Source: Aulostomus chinensis (taxonomy: Eukaryota; Chordata; Actinopteri; Syngnathiformes; Aulostomidae). From it: a DNA stretch of 64,000 nucleotides. Within the stretch, counting starts at the first letter, position 1. Each line of letters begins with the position of its first letter. The notes beneath the pieces are model-generated. The model did no database searches, was not told the DNA's origin, and saw only the letters and a program-made list of their open reading frames with translations. A program made the translations under genes and the position numbers. This document shows, piece after piece, positions 1-14,100 of this stretch. The DNA is taken from positions 14,682,501 through 14,746,500 of the forward strand of contig JBBMOA010000018.1 in the NCBI GenBank assembly GCA_037954235.1, in the 5' to 3' direction.

Positions 1-148
1 ACATTAACATTTAAAGTACGTTTTGGTTTTTTTAATGTGTAAAATATAAAAATATTGGAAATGAACGCCATTTTGGGTCTCAGACCTTCATCGAGGTATT
101 ATAGCCCCACACGTTCGCTAAAACTAGTATAGGTGTTGGTGACCTCAC

Positions 149-3100
149 CTCATCAATGGCAGACTCCTCTATGAGGCGAGGAGCATCAGCAGACAGTAAT
201 CCATGGGTGGCCATGATGTAAATTTTATAAGCTCCTCTCTCTTTCAGGATCTCCGCAGCTGCGACAAAGTCTCCAACGTCGTCTATAATGTCGTCCTGTA
301 AAATTACAAGAAAAACAAGAATTGGGCTTAAGTGCATTTTACATAACGTGAGTCTGGAATAACGGTGGCTCAGGTGATTATTTAGTGGTGAAATGAAAAT
401 TATTGCCATTTTTACATGAATGATTCTCGTACCAACTAAAGAGACATCCCCTAAAACTTGTACCTGTGACTAAACAATCACACTGGAGCCTCTGATCCAC
501 TTCAGGCAAAACCAGACAAATGATGTGGCATATGATGGTGCGTCTCAAAGACCAAATGACAACGTTGTGCTATGATGGATATCGCAGGTTGAAAGGTGTC
601 TGAGTAACTCGAGTCAGGAAGAACTTCTAAAGTTGACAAAGTGTCCAGCCTATGTTACATATTTATCTAGTGGAAAACAGCACCGGCAAAGATTTACATT
701 GCTTGTAGGAATAATGGAATGTCAGGCCCCCATGAGCACTTCCCGTCTTCTCCTCATGCTGGCCTCAAAAATTCAGCTTCTCTCCGTGAGAACGCCAACT
801 TAACTTCATAGAAGAAGACACAGGCTGAAATTACTCTCTGTTAACGTTTGTAGAAATCCTAAATTACTAAATGCAAAGAACTATATGCATCCAGTTTTCT
901 TACATGTCTTCAACAAGTGCAATTTGGGAAGGAAAATAAACCAAGTGGTCTGATTAATGCTCCATTTGTGTGGAGCCTGGTTTAATGAGCACTAACCATG
1001 AGATGGAGGATTGGGAGGAAACACACGTGTTGCTTCTACATACATACATACATGCATACGTATGTGTTAGAACAGTGGATTACTAAATGTGCCTGTTGTC
1101 ATTGTTAATTTAATGGATGGAAATGCACACATATCTAATTAATTGGCTAAGATTCTTCTTTCGAGGTCATCCTGCTATACTGCTCGTAGATGGAAGAAAT
1201 TACATCTTTTTTTATTTTTTTAAATCACATCAAACATGAAAACTAGAGATGAGTTATAATTAAAATACAGCGGCGCACCAGCCAATGGCAGCTCGACAAC
1301 ATGAGCCACAGAACAGGCAAGAGTACTTCTGACGAATCTTACCACAATGATGGCAATTCTTCCACCCACATCTCCGACTACAGTAATGGGAGGCTTCTCC
1401 TTGGCCATCATTACTGAAACGGAAAGCAGAGCTTGTTATCTGTGAGGGAACATGCGGAGTGTTGTGTGTACTGCATTCCACCTAATCAAAAAGAAGTCTC
1501 AGTAGATTGGGTAAAATGGGCTGAGAAAATGTGTTTCAAGGCAAATTTGCCCCCCAGGTTACTGGGCCATTAAGTCATAAAGGATTGGTAGAAATTTCGT
1601 TGGGAGTGTTACAGTGTTGTACTCAATTTAAATTGGCAATCAAAAGCCGGTTTGGAATTTTTTTTCCCCCCATTCTACCCCACCTACCCCTGGAAGATTG
1701 AACTGAAATACCAAACTTAGTAGAGCACATGCCATGCAAAACCAAATGACAGGGTTTTCATCCCAGGATACCCAATCAGAAGGAAATGTTTAGGTGCCTG
1801 GACACACTCGACCTCCGCCTGGAGCTGTGGCAGGCGTATGGTAGCGATCCGCATATGAGGAACCAATATGCACCGGTCTCATTTCCCACAGGAAGACCGG
1901 GTCTGACAAGCACTGATGAGGGTTTTCTTCATTCACTCTTGCCAATGATAAGGATCTATCCTCAGTCGAATAGCACTGCTTCCAGCATTTACATGCACAC
2001 AATAAGAATCATGCTACATCTCACATTCCAATCACAGGAGATGCAACTGTTCTAACCGTTCTTTAAAAAGGGACACACCATCTTTTTGGGGAAAAACCCT
2101 TAATGTCTGTCCTCACCGGAGTCACACAAGGAGATAGAGATCGTTATCTCATCTGTGTGTGCACTAGAGAGCCCAGACCCCCAGAGACCAGTGGAACAGA
2201 AGTTAGTTAGCACGATGAATGGTAGTGGAGGAGAAGTGTTAGCATAGCTCAGTGAAATGTCCTCAAATACAATTTTCTTCAAAATCTTTCCTGTCTGCAT
2301 TCACGTAACTTTGGATGTATGTAACATTTGCTACACAATACAATACAGACGGAACCTTCCAGACTGGGCACGGTGATTTGACGCAGCACCAACAAAACAA
2401 AATGTTTGTTGACAACCAGAAAAGGGATTGCTGCAACTGATCGTGACTGGCTTTTCAAGAGAGGATGAGGACGATTATTTCCAGTTAAACCAAGATCCTG
2501 AACCTGATCTCTTTGACCCAGAATACGAATAGGAGGAACTACAAATCATGAAAGCTGGCTGAGCAAGATGGCGGTATGCTAACCTGCTCATTCATTGCCA
2601 TTCACTGCGCTAAGTGCTTTGGCAGTCGGCAGGTGGGTGTGTGGGTCTCAGCTCCCAAACGCACCACAGAGGAGAGAAGAGTATCTACCTTCTTGTCTGC
2701 CTCTGGGGAGAACAACAACTAAGCCTATTTCCCAAACAGCTGGCATGTTTCTTTAACAGGAACCGAAGAGAACGTTATTAAATTATTGCTATATCAGGGT
2801 CACCTCACCAGTCCTGATGGGTGCTTCTGTGCCAGGGTAGTACCTTTAGTGTCTATATCTCTTAATATGTCTTGCCATATTATTTTGCACCTTAAAACTT
2901 TCAACTAGCTTTCTAAAGCTATGAAACAAGTTTATCAACTGTTAAATAAACCAGAAGCCCATTGAATAGTTGTACTTTCTACAACTCTGCTGCATTTTAA
3001 GTATTGCTGTGCATGTAAATGTAGTAAATCAAAGGGTAGAAGGAAAACACTCAACTGGTAAACAATCAGCCAGCCAAGCCGATTGTGGGGGGGAGGGGTA

Positions 3101-4499
3101 CAAAGAAGCAGAGAGAGGAGAAGCATGCCTTACTGAAGTACACGCTGCTGAATACCGTGAGTCCCACAGCATCAGACAATCTGGCAGTGTCACATCTAGA
3201 CTTTTATCACTATTGTTCAAAAACAACAAACTGAGTTGTCAGCATATACACATTTCTCAAAAACACTTACTGCGACACGCTACCTGAGAAATGTTAAAGT
3301 TGACATCGCTAATTTCATTTGACCTTTAGAGTATAACACTTCGCTTTCAGTTTTTAAGCAGAGGCAGCAAACTAAAACTTCAATTGTTTTTATTATTAAT
3401 TTCATTTGATTCATAGAATTTCCTTTTAGGATCAAAAGCATGCTCTACTGGTTTTCATCACATGCAGTTACACGTTAACCGTTTGTTTTTAAGAGCGGGT
3501 TAAATATGGGTGCAACATGTGTTGATTGGCAAGATGAGTCCAGATACACAAGTAAAAGAATAACAGAAAAAAACATGTGGCATGGTTCTGGTTTGATTTA
3601 TGGAAATTCAAAATAAAAATCAGAACACAACGAACAAAGAGTGTTTGGGCATTCTTGTAGAAGGAGCCGTCTGGAATCTTTCAGAGGAGCTGCTTTGATT
3701 TCAAATGTGTCGCGCAGCATGTTGTAGCTCAAGAAAACACACATTTTACTGGTTTTGACAGGAGAAACTGTCTGACGTCTAAGAACCCTCTTTGTGTTAG
3801 CAGCTCCTCTTCTAAAATCCAGACTCTACCGTCACAGGATGCGACACAAACCCTTTGTCTATACACATGCACGAATTGAGGAGCAATTTGAAGAGGAGTC
3901 ATTTCATAAGTCAGATGTAGGTTAGGTTTACGCTCGTACTTGGAAGCTCTATGCCAGGGAACGGAGATTGTTGTTTGCCTGCTATTACCAACAAATAAAC
4001 ACCACGTTAACACAAAATGCACAAATATTTGACAAACACATGATGCCAAGACTTGGAAAATCCTCTCGCTAAGCTGTCAGACTAATCACACATCAATAAA
4101 TAGCGCTGAAGTGTGTTCAGAAGCATTAATTCAACACTTTGATGGAATACGTCGGTTATGGTTCCACAGGAGGATTTTTTAAGTCAAGGTTAAGAATAGA
4201 AAACACAAGTAAGAATAATTATTTTTTACCAAATAATAGGAATATAAAAGATGCAAATACTTTGGAGTCATTTGCCAATGACACAATGACATCCGATATA
4301 TTTCCAGACTGGTGTAAACTACCTTACCAGAGATCAACACTGCAAATATGCTGCAAAACTGTCCCGTTCCTAATTCTTACCAAAATAAAAGCATGTACCA
4401 GGAAACAGGCAGGGACAATCTTTCTTTTATTTTGTGTTTCGCCCCTTCTATAGGTGGAGTTGCAGCTTGCAGAGGTTACAACATGAGTAGTAGTAGGAA

Positions 4500-4540
<41 letters not shown>

Positions 4541-7500
4541 TATCTGTGGAATTAAACCATGCAGTAACACAAAACCAATTTCTTGAAGTATGAGTGATGG
4601 TTATGAGTGAGAAGAATCATCCGCTCGAAACAGGTTAGCACAAAGAAAAGCTACGCTGGGCTGGATTCATATTATAAATGCGGTAAAGAGGTGAGTTGTT
4701 GCAGCTAAAAGACAATTTCTCACTGAGTTCAATTAAAGTATGAAAGGAGAACCGACTGTGAGGAACGACAAGTTATTTAAACAGGTAGAAACAATGAGGC
4801 ATGTTTGTATTAAGCCTATAAATCTTTACGGAAAGAAATATCTAAAGCCATAGCCAAAGATGTGTGGACTTACAGGGGAGCTCCAATCCTGTGTGTCCCG
4901 TGGTGTTGCGTACACACGGTGGGGAGTGTCTTCCATCAGCCATGTCTGACTCTGAACACTGAGCCTCCCCGTGGATCACAGCCAGACCAAGACGCAAGCG
5001 CTCTGCGTAGGACTGAGCCCTGGAAAAATCATAACATAGGAATGATGGGAGGGTTAAAGTGATACATTTGACAGCACATCAACATTTACATCCTTGCACA
5101 CTCACTGTAGGGCAGAGGAATAAATTACACTTTATTTAAAATTAAAATTAGGTTTCCTTCTATTATGGAAGCATATTAAAAAGTAAGGGATGTACAATCT
5201 TTGATTTTTTTGCAGAAATCCATCCATCCATTTTCTACTGCTTATCCTGTTAAGGGTCATGGGGGGGTGGAGCCTATCCCAGCAGCCTTCAGGTGAGATG
5301 CGGGGTTCACCCTGGACAGGTCACCAGTCCATCACAGGATCAACACATAGAGACAGACAACCATTCACACTCACAGTCACACCTACAGTCAATTTAGAGT
5401 ATCAATCAGCCTCGTCCCCTCTTGATGTCTTTGGACTGTGGGAGGAAGCTGGAGTACCAGAGAGAACCCACACAGGAACAGGGAGAACATGCAGACTCCA
5501 CACAGAAAGATCCCGTGATGGAGCCGGGGCTCGAACCCAGAACCTTCTAGCTGTGAGGCGACAGTGCTGACCACTGCACCACCGTGCAGCCTGCAGAATT
5601 CCAATGTGATGATATTTACAGTCTCGATATCGTCGGTAAAAAACAAGTTCATATCATATTTGCATACCTAAATACACATATAAACATTGTGAATGTTAAA
5701 AAAAAATATTTCCATACAATTTGTAAAAGCCCCTAAATTCTACATTTATTGCATTCTTTCCTCATCCTTAATAACAGATGATGAGCAAAGACAAAGACAC
5801 TTGTGCAAAACAGGGTTTAGACCGATACTGATATATCAGAAAAATTACTTAAGACTGGTGGTAACCTGGAGTTTGGAAACACTCAAGGAGTTGTAACACA
5901 GAACAAGCAGGCGTGATGTTTACAAAGCCGTGTTAAATAAACTCGGTGGTAACGGAGTTGCCGTCACTGACTGACATGTTGCATCCATATGTTTGTATTT
6001 TTGCTATAAGACAAGTTCTCTCTAGTTACCTTTTGGCTGCTGATGGAGACTTTGCTACAATGATGGCGTTTCTGTAATCAGGAATCTGGTGGGACGAAGG
6101 ACAACAGATGAATAACAAAAACAACACACAACATCTACCCTTAAATCATATATGTCAACCCTTTGGGTGCCAGTGAATAATTCCTCGGAAAAATCCATCG
6201 AGAACAGATGGCGACAGAAAATCTACATTTGCACATTGCAACCAAACGCATTTAGACTTTTTCAGCTGCACAATAATGCTAACAAAAATAAACTGATTAC
6301 CACTTGAAGTTGTTTATAATATAATATAATTCAGGTCACCTTTGTAGGTTTGCAGCTGAGGTTTGTCCTGAGAGTGCCTGCCCCTAGTGAGGTGGCTCAC
6401 TCCAGACATTGTGTTACAAAGTAACACAGCTTAACTTTGGTTCTTTGCAGACTTATCGAGGCATCGCCATAGACTCACAAAACTTGGTCATCTGTTCCTG
6501 AGTTTGATTAGAAGAAAATGTTCCGCTGTACATTGAGAACGCCGCCACTGTGACGTTGCACTCAGACAGCAAACCACCTTGTGGATGCATCGCTGAACAA
6601 GCACACAGCCTTTTAGTCCTTTCTATTTTCTTTTTTACTGTGTATAATCATGCGACTAAAGGTGAGGAAAATCCGTAGAATTTACAGACAATCCACACTG
6701 ACAGGTTGACATGTATTCTGACACTGAGGATATGCGATCTTCACCTCTTCCTGGATGTACTGAATCAAGAACGGGGAGGCGCGCAAGTTGTCTACTGGAA
6801 AGCTAAAGAAGCCCTGGATCTCTTTTTGATGCAGATCCATAGTGATGATGTGTGTTAGACCTTCAGAGTAAAAAAAACAAACAAAACAGATTAGTCACAT
6901 GACACGTCACTGTTAATAATAAGATTATTTTTCCTACATGGACATGAGATTAAATCACTGCACACACAACACGTGAAAAGTTAAGATGACTTTTAACAAG
7001 CTTGGGATGCATTTTGCATTCTTTACCTGCTTTAGCTAACATTGACGCTAACAACTTGCACACGATGGAGCCCCTCTTCCTCATCTTGCACTGTTTGCTG
7101 TAGGGGAAGTAAGGAATAACTCCAATGATATTCTTTGCACAAGAGGTTTTGAGAGCATAGGCCATAACCAGCAGCTCCATGATGGCCGTGTTGACATCTC
7201 TAGTGAAGGAAAAAGACAACAGTTCTCACTCACTGACTCACTCACACACTCCCGTGAGCGGTAGCTTAATTGCAGCTGCCATTTAAATGCCACGACCCGC
7301 TACACTCACCTCGGTATGGTCTGAATTATGAAGATAGTTTGACCACGAACTGATTCCTTTACATCCACTCTCGTCTCTGAACAGAGAGGCACAATCAGTT
7401 AATCTAGAAAAAAATGCTAATTTGTTAGAATAAAAAAACCTCGAGAATATCTAATAGTTGAACACTGTCACTGCACACACTTCGGCCGATGTCAGTGGCA

Positions 7501-9030
7501 ACTTCCTCAAACATGACAAGGGTTTATACCAATGATCCTAAATAGGCGGCCCCCAAACTGTTATTCCTTCACTGTGTGTTTTGGTTGCGTCAGCACATCA
7601 AGGCAGAGTGGCCATAGGGAGGTTTGGGAGGTTTCCCAAATGGTCGGTCTGGCTGGAGCATTTTTTTTGTAACCCTAACGCCATGTTTATATGCAACCCT
7701 GCCCTTGCGGCCGCAGCACAAACAGAAAGGCACATCGGTAATCCATAAGCGACCACACGTTTACTTCACCTGTACCCCACCTCCCAGGATGCAATATGCT
7801 GGCCGGGACTTGTCTCTGTGCCAACGATACGCAAAACAGCCACCGGGTCACTCAGAGTTCACTGCTGTGAGTGCAATTTCTTAACTTTCACTCTCATTTT
7901 TGGAGCAGTTTTTAAAATTTGAATTAGTTTGTGAAACCAAAAGGGACATTTGGTTTAATTTTAGCACCAACAGTATGTTGGTTTGGAATTCCAGAGATGC
8001 TCGATTCACCATCAGAAATACATTTTTCCTTCTTCCTTGTAGTTTTTTGTGTTTATATTTAAAAATAGAAGTGTTCTTAACCCCCTCCTAACATATTTGT
8101 TTTGAATTCATGACAGGCATCATGTTTTGTTTTATTCAACTATTTATTTCAACTTATATCAAAATGGAAGTTAAATTTTATTTTAGTTTGTATTTTTGTT
8201 GTAATGTATTGCATATGAACCCTGTATGACTGAAGGTTCCTGTTGAATATTATTCAAAAGTAATCATGTGACAAAACAGTGCAATTAAAACTGAGTTGTG
8301 CAATTTGACATTAAACTAAAACAGCAAAATTTCACATGTTTTAATTCGAACATTGGTAATACATGTCTTAAAAAACTTCCTCAACCACAAGGAGCAGCTT
8401 CATGAAGCATCACGTGACTCTCATTACCCATATATATTCAATTTACTAACTGAATAGTAGCCGAGAGAGCAGCCCTATACAAGTCACCAACGAAAATAAC
8501 AGTCTTTTGTTTTAGGTTTTCACTCCAGGTTTTCTGAGGCAATAAATACAAGTCCCTAGATGCGGACCCTGAAGCGTTCAGAAATGTTTTCTCACCTCTG
8601 TTAGATTCTTGAAAGACAACTGATTTCCCCAGTTCAACTCCTAGCCGCCTGCAAACAAAAACAAAATTACAGCGATAATATAAACATTTCAGAGATGTGA
8701 TAATGACAAGATTCTACTCACACAAGCCAAACTCGTAGGCCTACCAAACACACATTCTAAATGCGTCCCTGATTACAGTTTATATCACAGCTGACGATGC
8801 CACTGTTGCTGGTCCTTTATTTTAGGATTTAACCCTCAATAAGACGGTATTCAGAAACACATAGATTCCAAACATAGCATGTTTTGGCCACATGAACAGC
8901 AGCATTTAGTTAGCATTCATTAGCATTCAATGAAGAGTTTAACTTACTCCGTTATCTTCTTCGCCAATTCTGTGCATGCTACGGAGGAGTTAGCCGAAAA
9001 AACACGATAACCACTTTTAGCGACATTCAT
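149..9030 (-). CDS. prpsap1: PRPP synthetase-associated protein 1, 3' end missing
   Basis: This is a non-catalytic partner of phosphoribosyl-pyrophosphate synthetase in the cytosolic complex that supplies PRPP for nucleotide synthesis. Nine coding exons run right to left: 8948-9030 (start ATG at 9030-9028), 8596-8648, 7310-7376, 7027-7199, 6745-6860, 6030-6085, 4874-5019, 1343-1413 and 149-295. All have GT/AG borders and the phases join to exactly 304 codons. The remaining roughly 50 C-terminal residues lie beyond the left edge. Visible family motifs include YRVFSANSS near the N terminus, IIGVIPYFPYSKQ, KMRKRGSIVCKLLASMLAKAG, ITMDLHQKEIQGFF, and VVGDVGGRIAIIVDDIIDD in the PRPP-binding region. 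The segment DGRHSPP to GLELPLMMAKEKPP (exons 4874-5019 and 1343-1413) is the PRPSAP-specific insertion that replaces the catalytic flexible loop of true synthetases. FVAAAEILKERGAYKIYIM resembles PRPSAP1 more than PRPSAP2, and the neighbours support prpsap1. The gene lies head to head with cygb2. Confidence 0.95.
1414..4873 (-). other. Large prpsap1 intron (3.46 kb)
   Basis: This intron separates the exon ending GLELPL from the MMAKEKPP exon. Apart from an AGT trinucleotide array at 4486-4536 I see no coding exon in either strand that continues a known protein. Short open frames (for example 1786-2055 and 3729-4049) have no family resemblance. Confidence 0.7.
4486..4536. repeat. (AGT)n microsatellite
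   Basis: This is a trinucleotide array with one interruption (ggaat at 4496-4500), inside a prpsap1 intron. It creates an artificial poly-serine open frame. Confidence 0.95.
5218..5591 (-). mobile_element. tRNA-derived SINE, copy 1 (head at right)
   Basis: This is a dispersed repeat of about 370 bp, closely matching 25441-25819 and 58065-58362. Read on the minus strand it starts with a tRNA-like head: an A-box-like segment and a perfect B box GGTTCGAGCCC near 5530. It ends in a (GGAT)n tail (ccatccatccat at 5219-5230). Short flanking direct repeats TGCAGAA at 5211-5217 and 5592-5598 look like a target-site duplication. It sits in an intron of prpsap1. Its apparent open frames are a property of the repeat, not a gene. 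Confidence 0.85.
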
Positions 9031-9200
9031 TCTGGTGTCCCTGGTGGTCTGTTTCACTGTTACAGACGGCAAAATAACCTCCTGTCGACTAAACTCTCCG
9101 TTTGTAGCCGATTTTGTCTAATGACGTAGTAGTTAGCTAACTTGCTCACTAATCGTGGACTAGCCTAGAAGGTAAATTACGGTAATTAGGCGATACGGTC
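9031..9200 (-). promoter_or_regulatory. Probable prpsap1 promoter and 5' UTR region
   Basis: This is the stretch immediately upstream of the prpsap1 start codon, read on the minus strand. It contains a TGACGT (CRE-like) hexamer at 9122-9127 and no evident TATA box. The assignment rests on position only. The transcription start cannot be placed from sequence alone. Confidence 0.3.
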
Positions 9201-11100
9201 TTGACTTTGAGATGCAAACTTAACTAAAGCATTTCTGTGCAGCTAATACTGATTATTTTCTTTATTCTAGTTAGTTGCCTTTCGGTAAAACACCCTATAC
9301 CTGTCACTCAGGTTGCACTGCGCCCTTACAACTGCCCCACACTGAGACCTACGGGAACCCCTTTGAGTCAAACATAACAGATGCGCTTTGCGGAAAAAAA
9401 CCCGTACATATCCTTGAAATCTGGCAGTGTTTGGTTTGTAGGTGTAAAATTTCTCGATGATTTAGTTGCGGGTCGTAAGATCAATTGATATTTCTGTCCT
9501 TTTTCCTTAAACAAAAAATTTAATTTGAAAATATTTGGGAGAAAATAAAGATACTGGTGTGCGCGTTGCACGTAGTAATTTGATAGTTTATCCTGTCACC
9601 TGAATGAGCAGAGTTATTGATGAAAATAAAATCATCTTCTTATTGATAACTGCATTTTTTATTGTCGGCAATTTATTCAATTTGGGCAGATAATTGCTCA
9701 ATCAATTGTTAAAATCCAGTGGTAGCCTATACATGTTTTGTTTTGTTTTGATTTGTTTGTTGTTGTTGTTGTTGTTTTTTACTTTTAGAAAAAAGAAATT
9801 ACACTTTTTCATGAGGCTGAAAATGCATTTAAACTGCTGACATATAATTAAGCTCCAATCGTACATTTTCTGACAACCTATGAGAGGCAGTATTACTCCA
9901 AATGTCCATTAGATGTCATTAGTCTTGTGTCTATGGAGTGAACTTGTACGGTAAAATAATCGTTGTTTTCCAGATTTGGGTTGTTACGGATATAATATTA
10001 TTGGTATAAAATGGATCTGAACAGAATTTACTTGTGTGGACCGGAAAGGGTAGAGGAAAAAACAAACAATTTGTGACATATTTGTAGCACAAACCAGTTT
10101 GTCATCTGATCCACAGCAAACTTCCTTATGAAAAGATCCAACCCAGTTTGATAAAAGTGCACTAACAAAGCTGTTTGCAAAGACTGCCTTGAATCATGAG
10201 ATGTAGCTACATTTCCACAATCCTGATACTTTTGAGAGCTCTGTCAATGTTTAACATGGATTGTTCACACCTTCTGTACATTGAACCTCTCCAGGAAGTG
10301 CAGTGAATATGAACTTATTAACTTTTATGATCATATCTTGCATATTTTTACTGCTTTTGTGCTTGCTTGTTTTGACAGGTAAATCACAGATTCTTGACTA
10401 ATTGCTCCCCTTTCACCCAGCGCACAGCGAATAAGAACATTCTTGACACTGACAACAAAAAATAAGTTACGTCCTCCCTGTGATTACCTGTGCAGCAGCA
10501 AAGGTGGTAGAGTTGTGTGTAGCTCTTAAGGGAGTGCACCGACTCAGGGGAGAAAAAAAAACCTCACTGAAAACACGCTGTTAGAGGAGAAGCAAAGAAC
10601 AAATCACCGTGAATAGAAGCTTGTCCTATTTTTGATGGACGTCATCAGTCAGAAAAGTATTTTTACATTTACGTCGGCAGGGCTTTGTAAGTAATTCAAC
10701 ATGATTACAGGTTAATCTCCTAGTCTGGAGTGGTAAATCTGAAGGTCAGAATGTGCTCCTTTATCTTATTTTAAAAGTCGTAATCTTACATTGAACCTAC
10801 GCATCACACGTCTGACTCTTATTGGGATTTAACTTCTATCTCATCATGCTTTCATCAAACACCACAAAAGTGTAGATGAGCAGAGGGAGAAAGGAAAGAG
10901 AGAGGGTGGTACGGGAGAGAGAGAGAAGCCCCTCCTCGTCTCTTTTCTTGTGTTTTCTCAGTTTTTTTTCACTCACACTCTTGCTCAGCAGAGAGGTGGA
11001 GAGAAAAGATTCACACTTTCAACAGGCAGAAAGGGAAACAGATGTATTCCTTTCTCACCAAGATAGAAATATAAATTAGAAAAATATAGACGTAATATAG
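9201..11100. other. Divergent intergenic region between prpsap1 and cygb2
   Basis: This is A/T-rich sequence between two head-to-head genes. It contains short homopolymer and TTG runs (9760-9780) and no supportable exon. A purine-rich GAGAGA stretch at 10878-10925 precedes the cygb2 start region. Promoters for both genes must lie near its ends. Confidence 0.6.
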
Positions 11101-11143
11101 TGTTTATTTTGGGGGAGGGGAAGTCATAGTAGCCCTGCCTTCT

Positions 11144-11167
11144 GCACGTGCTCAGCTCTGCACAACT
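11144..11167 (+). promoter_or_regulatory. Hypoxia-response-like element upstream of cygb2
   Basis: The sequence GCACGTGC (11144-11151) contains the HIF core ACGTG inside a palindromic E-box. It is followed about ten bases later by CACA (11161-11164), an arrangement like a HIF site with an ancillary CACA element. It lies about 30 bp before the cygb2 ATG. Mammalian CYGB is known to be hypoxia-inducible. Whether this site is upstream of the transcription start or inside the 5' UTR is unknown, and USF/MYC binding is an alternative. Confidence 0.35.
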
Positions 11168-11177
11168 GTGTTCCTAG

Positions 11178-14100
11178 ATGGAGAGGATGCAGGGAGAGAG
11201 AGAGCTGGACCACCTGGAGCGACCAAGCCCACTGACTGACAAGGAGAGGGTGATCATCCAAGACTCCTGGGCTAAAGTCTACCAGAACTGTGATGACGTC
11301 GGGGTTGCCATACTAATCAGGTTTGTTATTTTCAACTGTTTTAACCTCCTATTTTACATATATGAACACAAATTGGGCAAATGGTAATTTCTTTTCTTTG
11401 GACATCTGATAGTGCAACTATTGATAGAGGAGTAATTTAAGCAAGGAAAAGGTTGAAGGTGAATTACTGAGATGTATTTCATCACCATCAATCACAGAGG
11501 ATGATGTTGTGCATTCATATTTATGCAGGTTGGTCTTGATATGAGTACCAGTAAACAGTTCCATGTCATGCAAAACTCTTCATTCTTGTTTTGAGGATTA
11601 ATTCTTTAATGTCGTTACTTCTGAGATCAAATCCGCTTTGTTTCTTTCCCCCTCATGGGTATCAATGGAGATACAAAGCCCTTTTTTTCTGACAGACAAA
11701 TACAAAGACTTAAAAATCAACTAGACAGCATCGACAGAGCGTCTCCCTCAGTGAGGCCAAACTTTCGGCTCTGGGCTCTTTTGAGTTTGGGGTCTAATTA
11801 AAGTTACAAGCAGCGATGAGCGGTCCCTCTCACCCCCTCACATGTCGGAGTGTGTGGCTGCTCCGTAGAGCCAGAAGGAGGTGAAACCTGATCATTTTTG
11901 AATTTTACATAAAGGAGCAGACTTATGTGTGCACTGTAGCGCAAATATCATTCCCTGGATCCACGATGTGATGCCAGAAAACACACACTTCCTACTTTGT
12001 ACTGCTGTGTTATGTTGCTATACATCACACGAGGACAACAAAATGTAACTTTGATGTAAATTAAATGATGCTTACTTCCTGGAACCAATCGACAAGGCTA
12101 CGACTATGACTTAAATTCAGCTTGTCGTTTGTTAAATATCTTGACCATGTACTGTAGTTACAGCAGGTTTGTGTTCTATGGTCAATTATAAGAATTGGCA
12201 GAAGTTCTTTTAAGTATTTCAAACAAAATTTAAAATTAATCTGGTCAGTTCACGAGGAGGAGTACCTCAGTGTTAACAAAAATGCCATTTCCTGTTGCCA
12301 CCGGGTGGTGCTATGAAAAATCTGCCCAAAATATAGCAGGTTCTTCCCTTGCCCTTTCTACAACCCTATAATATGATTGGTGAGCGATGACCTCATAGTT
12401 TATGTATGTTCAAACAACGCTGAAAAAAATGAAGATATCAAAGCCAAAGAGTTGGATTATCCTACACAATCTCACTGAAGCTTACAGTACGTCGAAAGGA
12501 ACACAAGCTGTCATATTTTCTCCCTCTTTACCTAATCCTATTTATTAGACAGTAGAGGCACAGTATAAACAATGCAGTCCATCAGTGAGACATTGTTTTT
12601 GGCCAGAAAAGAGCTCCCACCCTTAGAGCAGGTCATGTTTTTAATGGCATTATACTGATACTTGACCGCATCACAAGCATCGCTCTGCATCGCTGCTGTG
12701 AACTCTCTTACGACACGACAGTCGTTCTCTCTTACGGATAGAAAACAAACAAATGTGAGTATGGAGGATTTGGCTCGTTCATGTGTGGTAAGAGTGACTG
12801 CCTGCACAACATGCCTTCCTAATCTTTATGAATGTGGGAGGTGAAAGTTGAGAGGGAGTGTTGGATGAAATAGAGAACGCAGCACTCTCTCTTGTCACCT
12901 TAAGGAGATCAAGATCATGTGTTTTGCACAGATTACTTCATATCAGAATGAAGCTGCGGTATTCTAACAAGTCCGTCTGTATTCCATCAGTCGGTGTGCA
13001 GTCACATTGAGACAAGACGACCCTCACCTTATTTTCAGCATCCACATTCCATCGCAAAGACCCTGTGACCTTCAGGAATTTGAAGAATGATAGTTGATTG
13101 ACAGGCACGACAGTAGCAATTTATGTATTTTGCCCCAAGAGCAATGTCAGCATGAACTTTCGGATAAGAGATAACATCCAAAGAAGCAAATTATGACGCT
13201 GTCTCTGAAATTAGAAACTTTCTCATGGATTCAGCTCCTCAGTGCGTCTTGTGGAAGCGATAAGGAGGGATTAAGAGTCCAATGACCATATAAAATACTA
13301 ATGAGGCTATTTATATGCAACCACAGGTCATGCAATTACAAGCCAAAGAGATTAACATCACAGTTCTTCATTTTACTGGGAAACAGGAATACTTGCTGAG
13401 GTCCTCCGCCTAGTTTGAGACACCACCTTCTGTCCTCTTCCCTTTTCAAACATTTAAATTCACAAGTTTTAAAAACTGTTTTCTATCTAAAATATTTGGC
13501 TTCCGTTTCATGTTAGAGAGAGAAAGAGAGAAAGAGAGAGAGGGAGAAAGAGAGAGAGAGATGAGATATTAGCATTAGATAGCCAACAAACAGATGCACT
13601 GGCCCTCTTCCAAGACAGTGGGAGGGGTCTTTGTTAATTCTCTATGATACTTCTGATGGTCAAACAGGGGTAAAGTCACACAAAGTGCACTAGAATGTCT
13701 TCTCTGAAAGACCACAGCTTTAGAAAGGATGTGCAAGGGAAAGTCCAAATCACAACCTGGAACAACACAATTTAATACAAAACATAAAACAAGCTGTGAA
13801 CTGATATGGATGATATTTGCAACCTCAAATCAAAGTAGAATTATATCAGATGTGCTCACAGTGGGCTGTATAGCAGGTCTCTTTTTCCCAGTTTACCCTC
13901 TCTAATTGGTACATTTCACCTTTTGTTAGAAAAATGTGAAACTGAGCAGGTTTAAGAATACGTGAACCAGGAGGTCAGAAATCTGGTATGAATTAACACA
14001 TTTTTCATCTTGCTGAACAAAAAAACCCCCATCTTTATCTGCCACTTCGATGCTTCGGTCCTGATTAAAGACGCAAGCAGTGATAAGCAGGCCTTCACAC

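Noticed and set aside
5259..5570. Open frames of about 100 codons, repeated at 25478-25765 and 58159-58474, that encode near-identical peptides
   Set aside because: They are translations of the three SINE copies, on either strand. The similarity comes from the repeat, not from a gene family.
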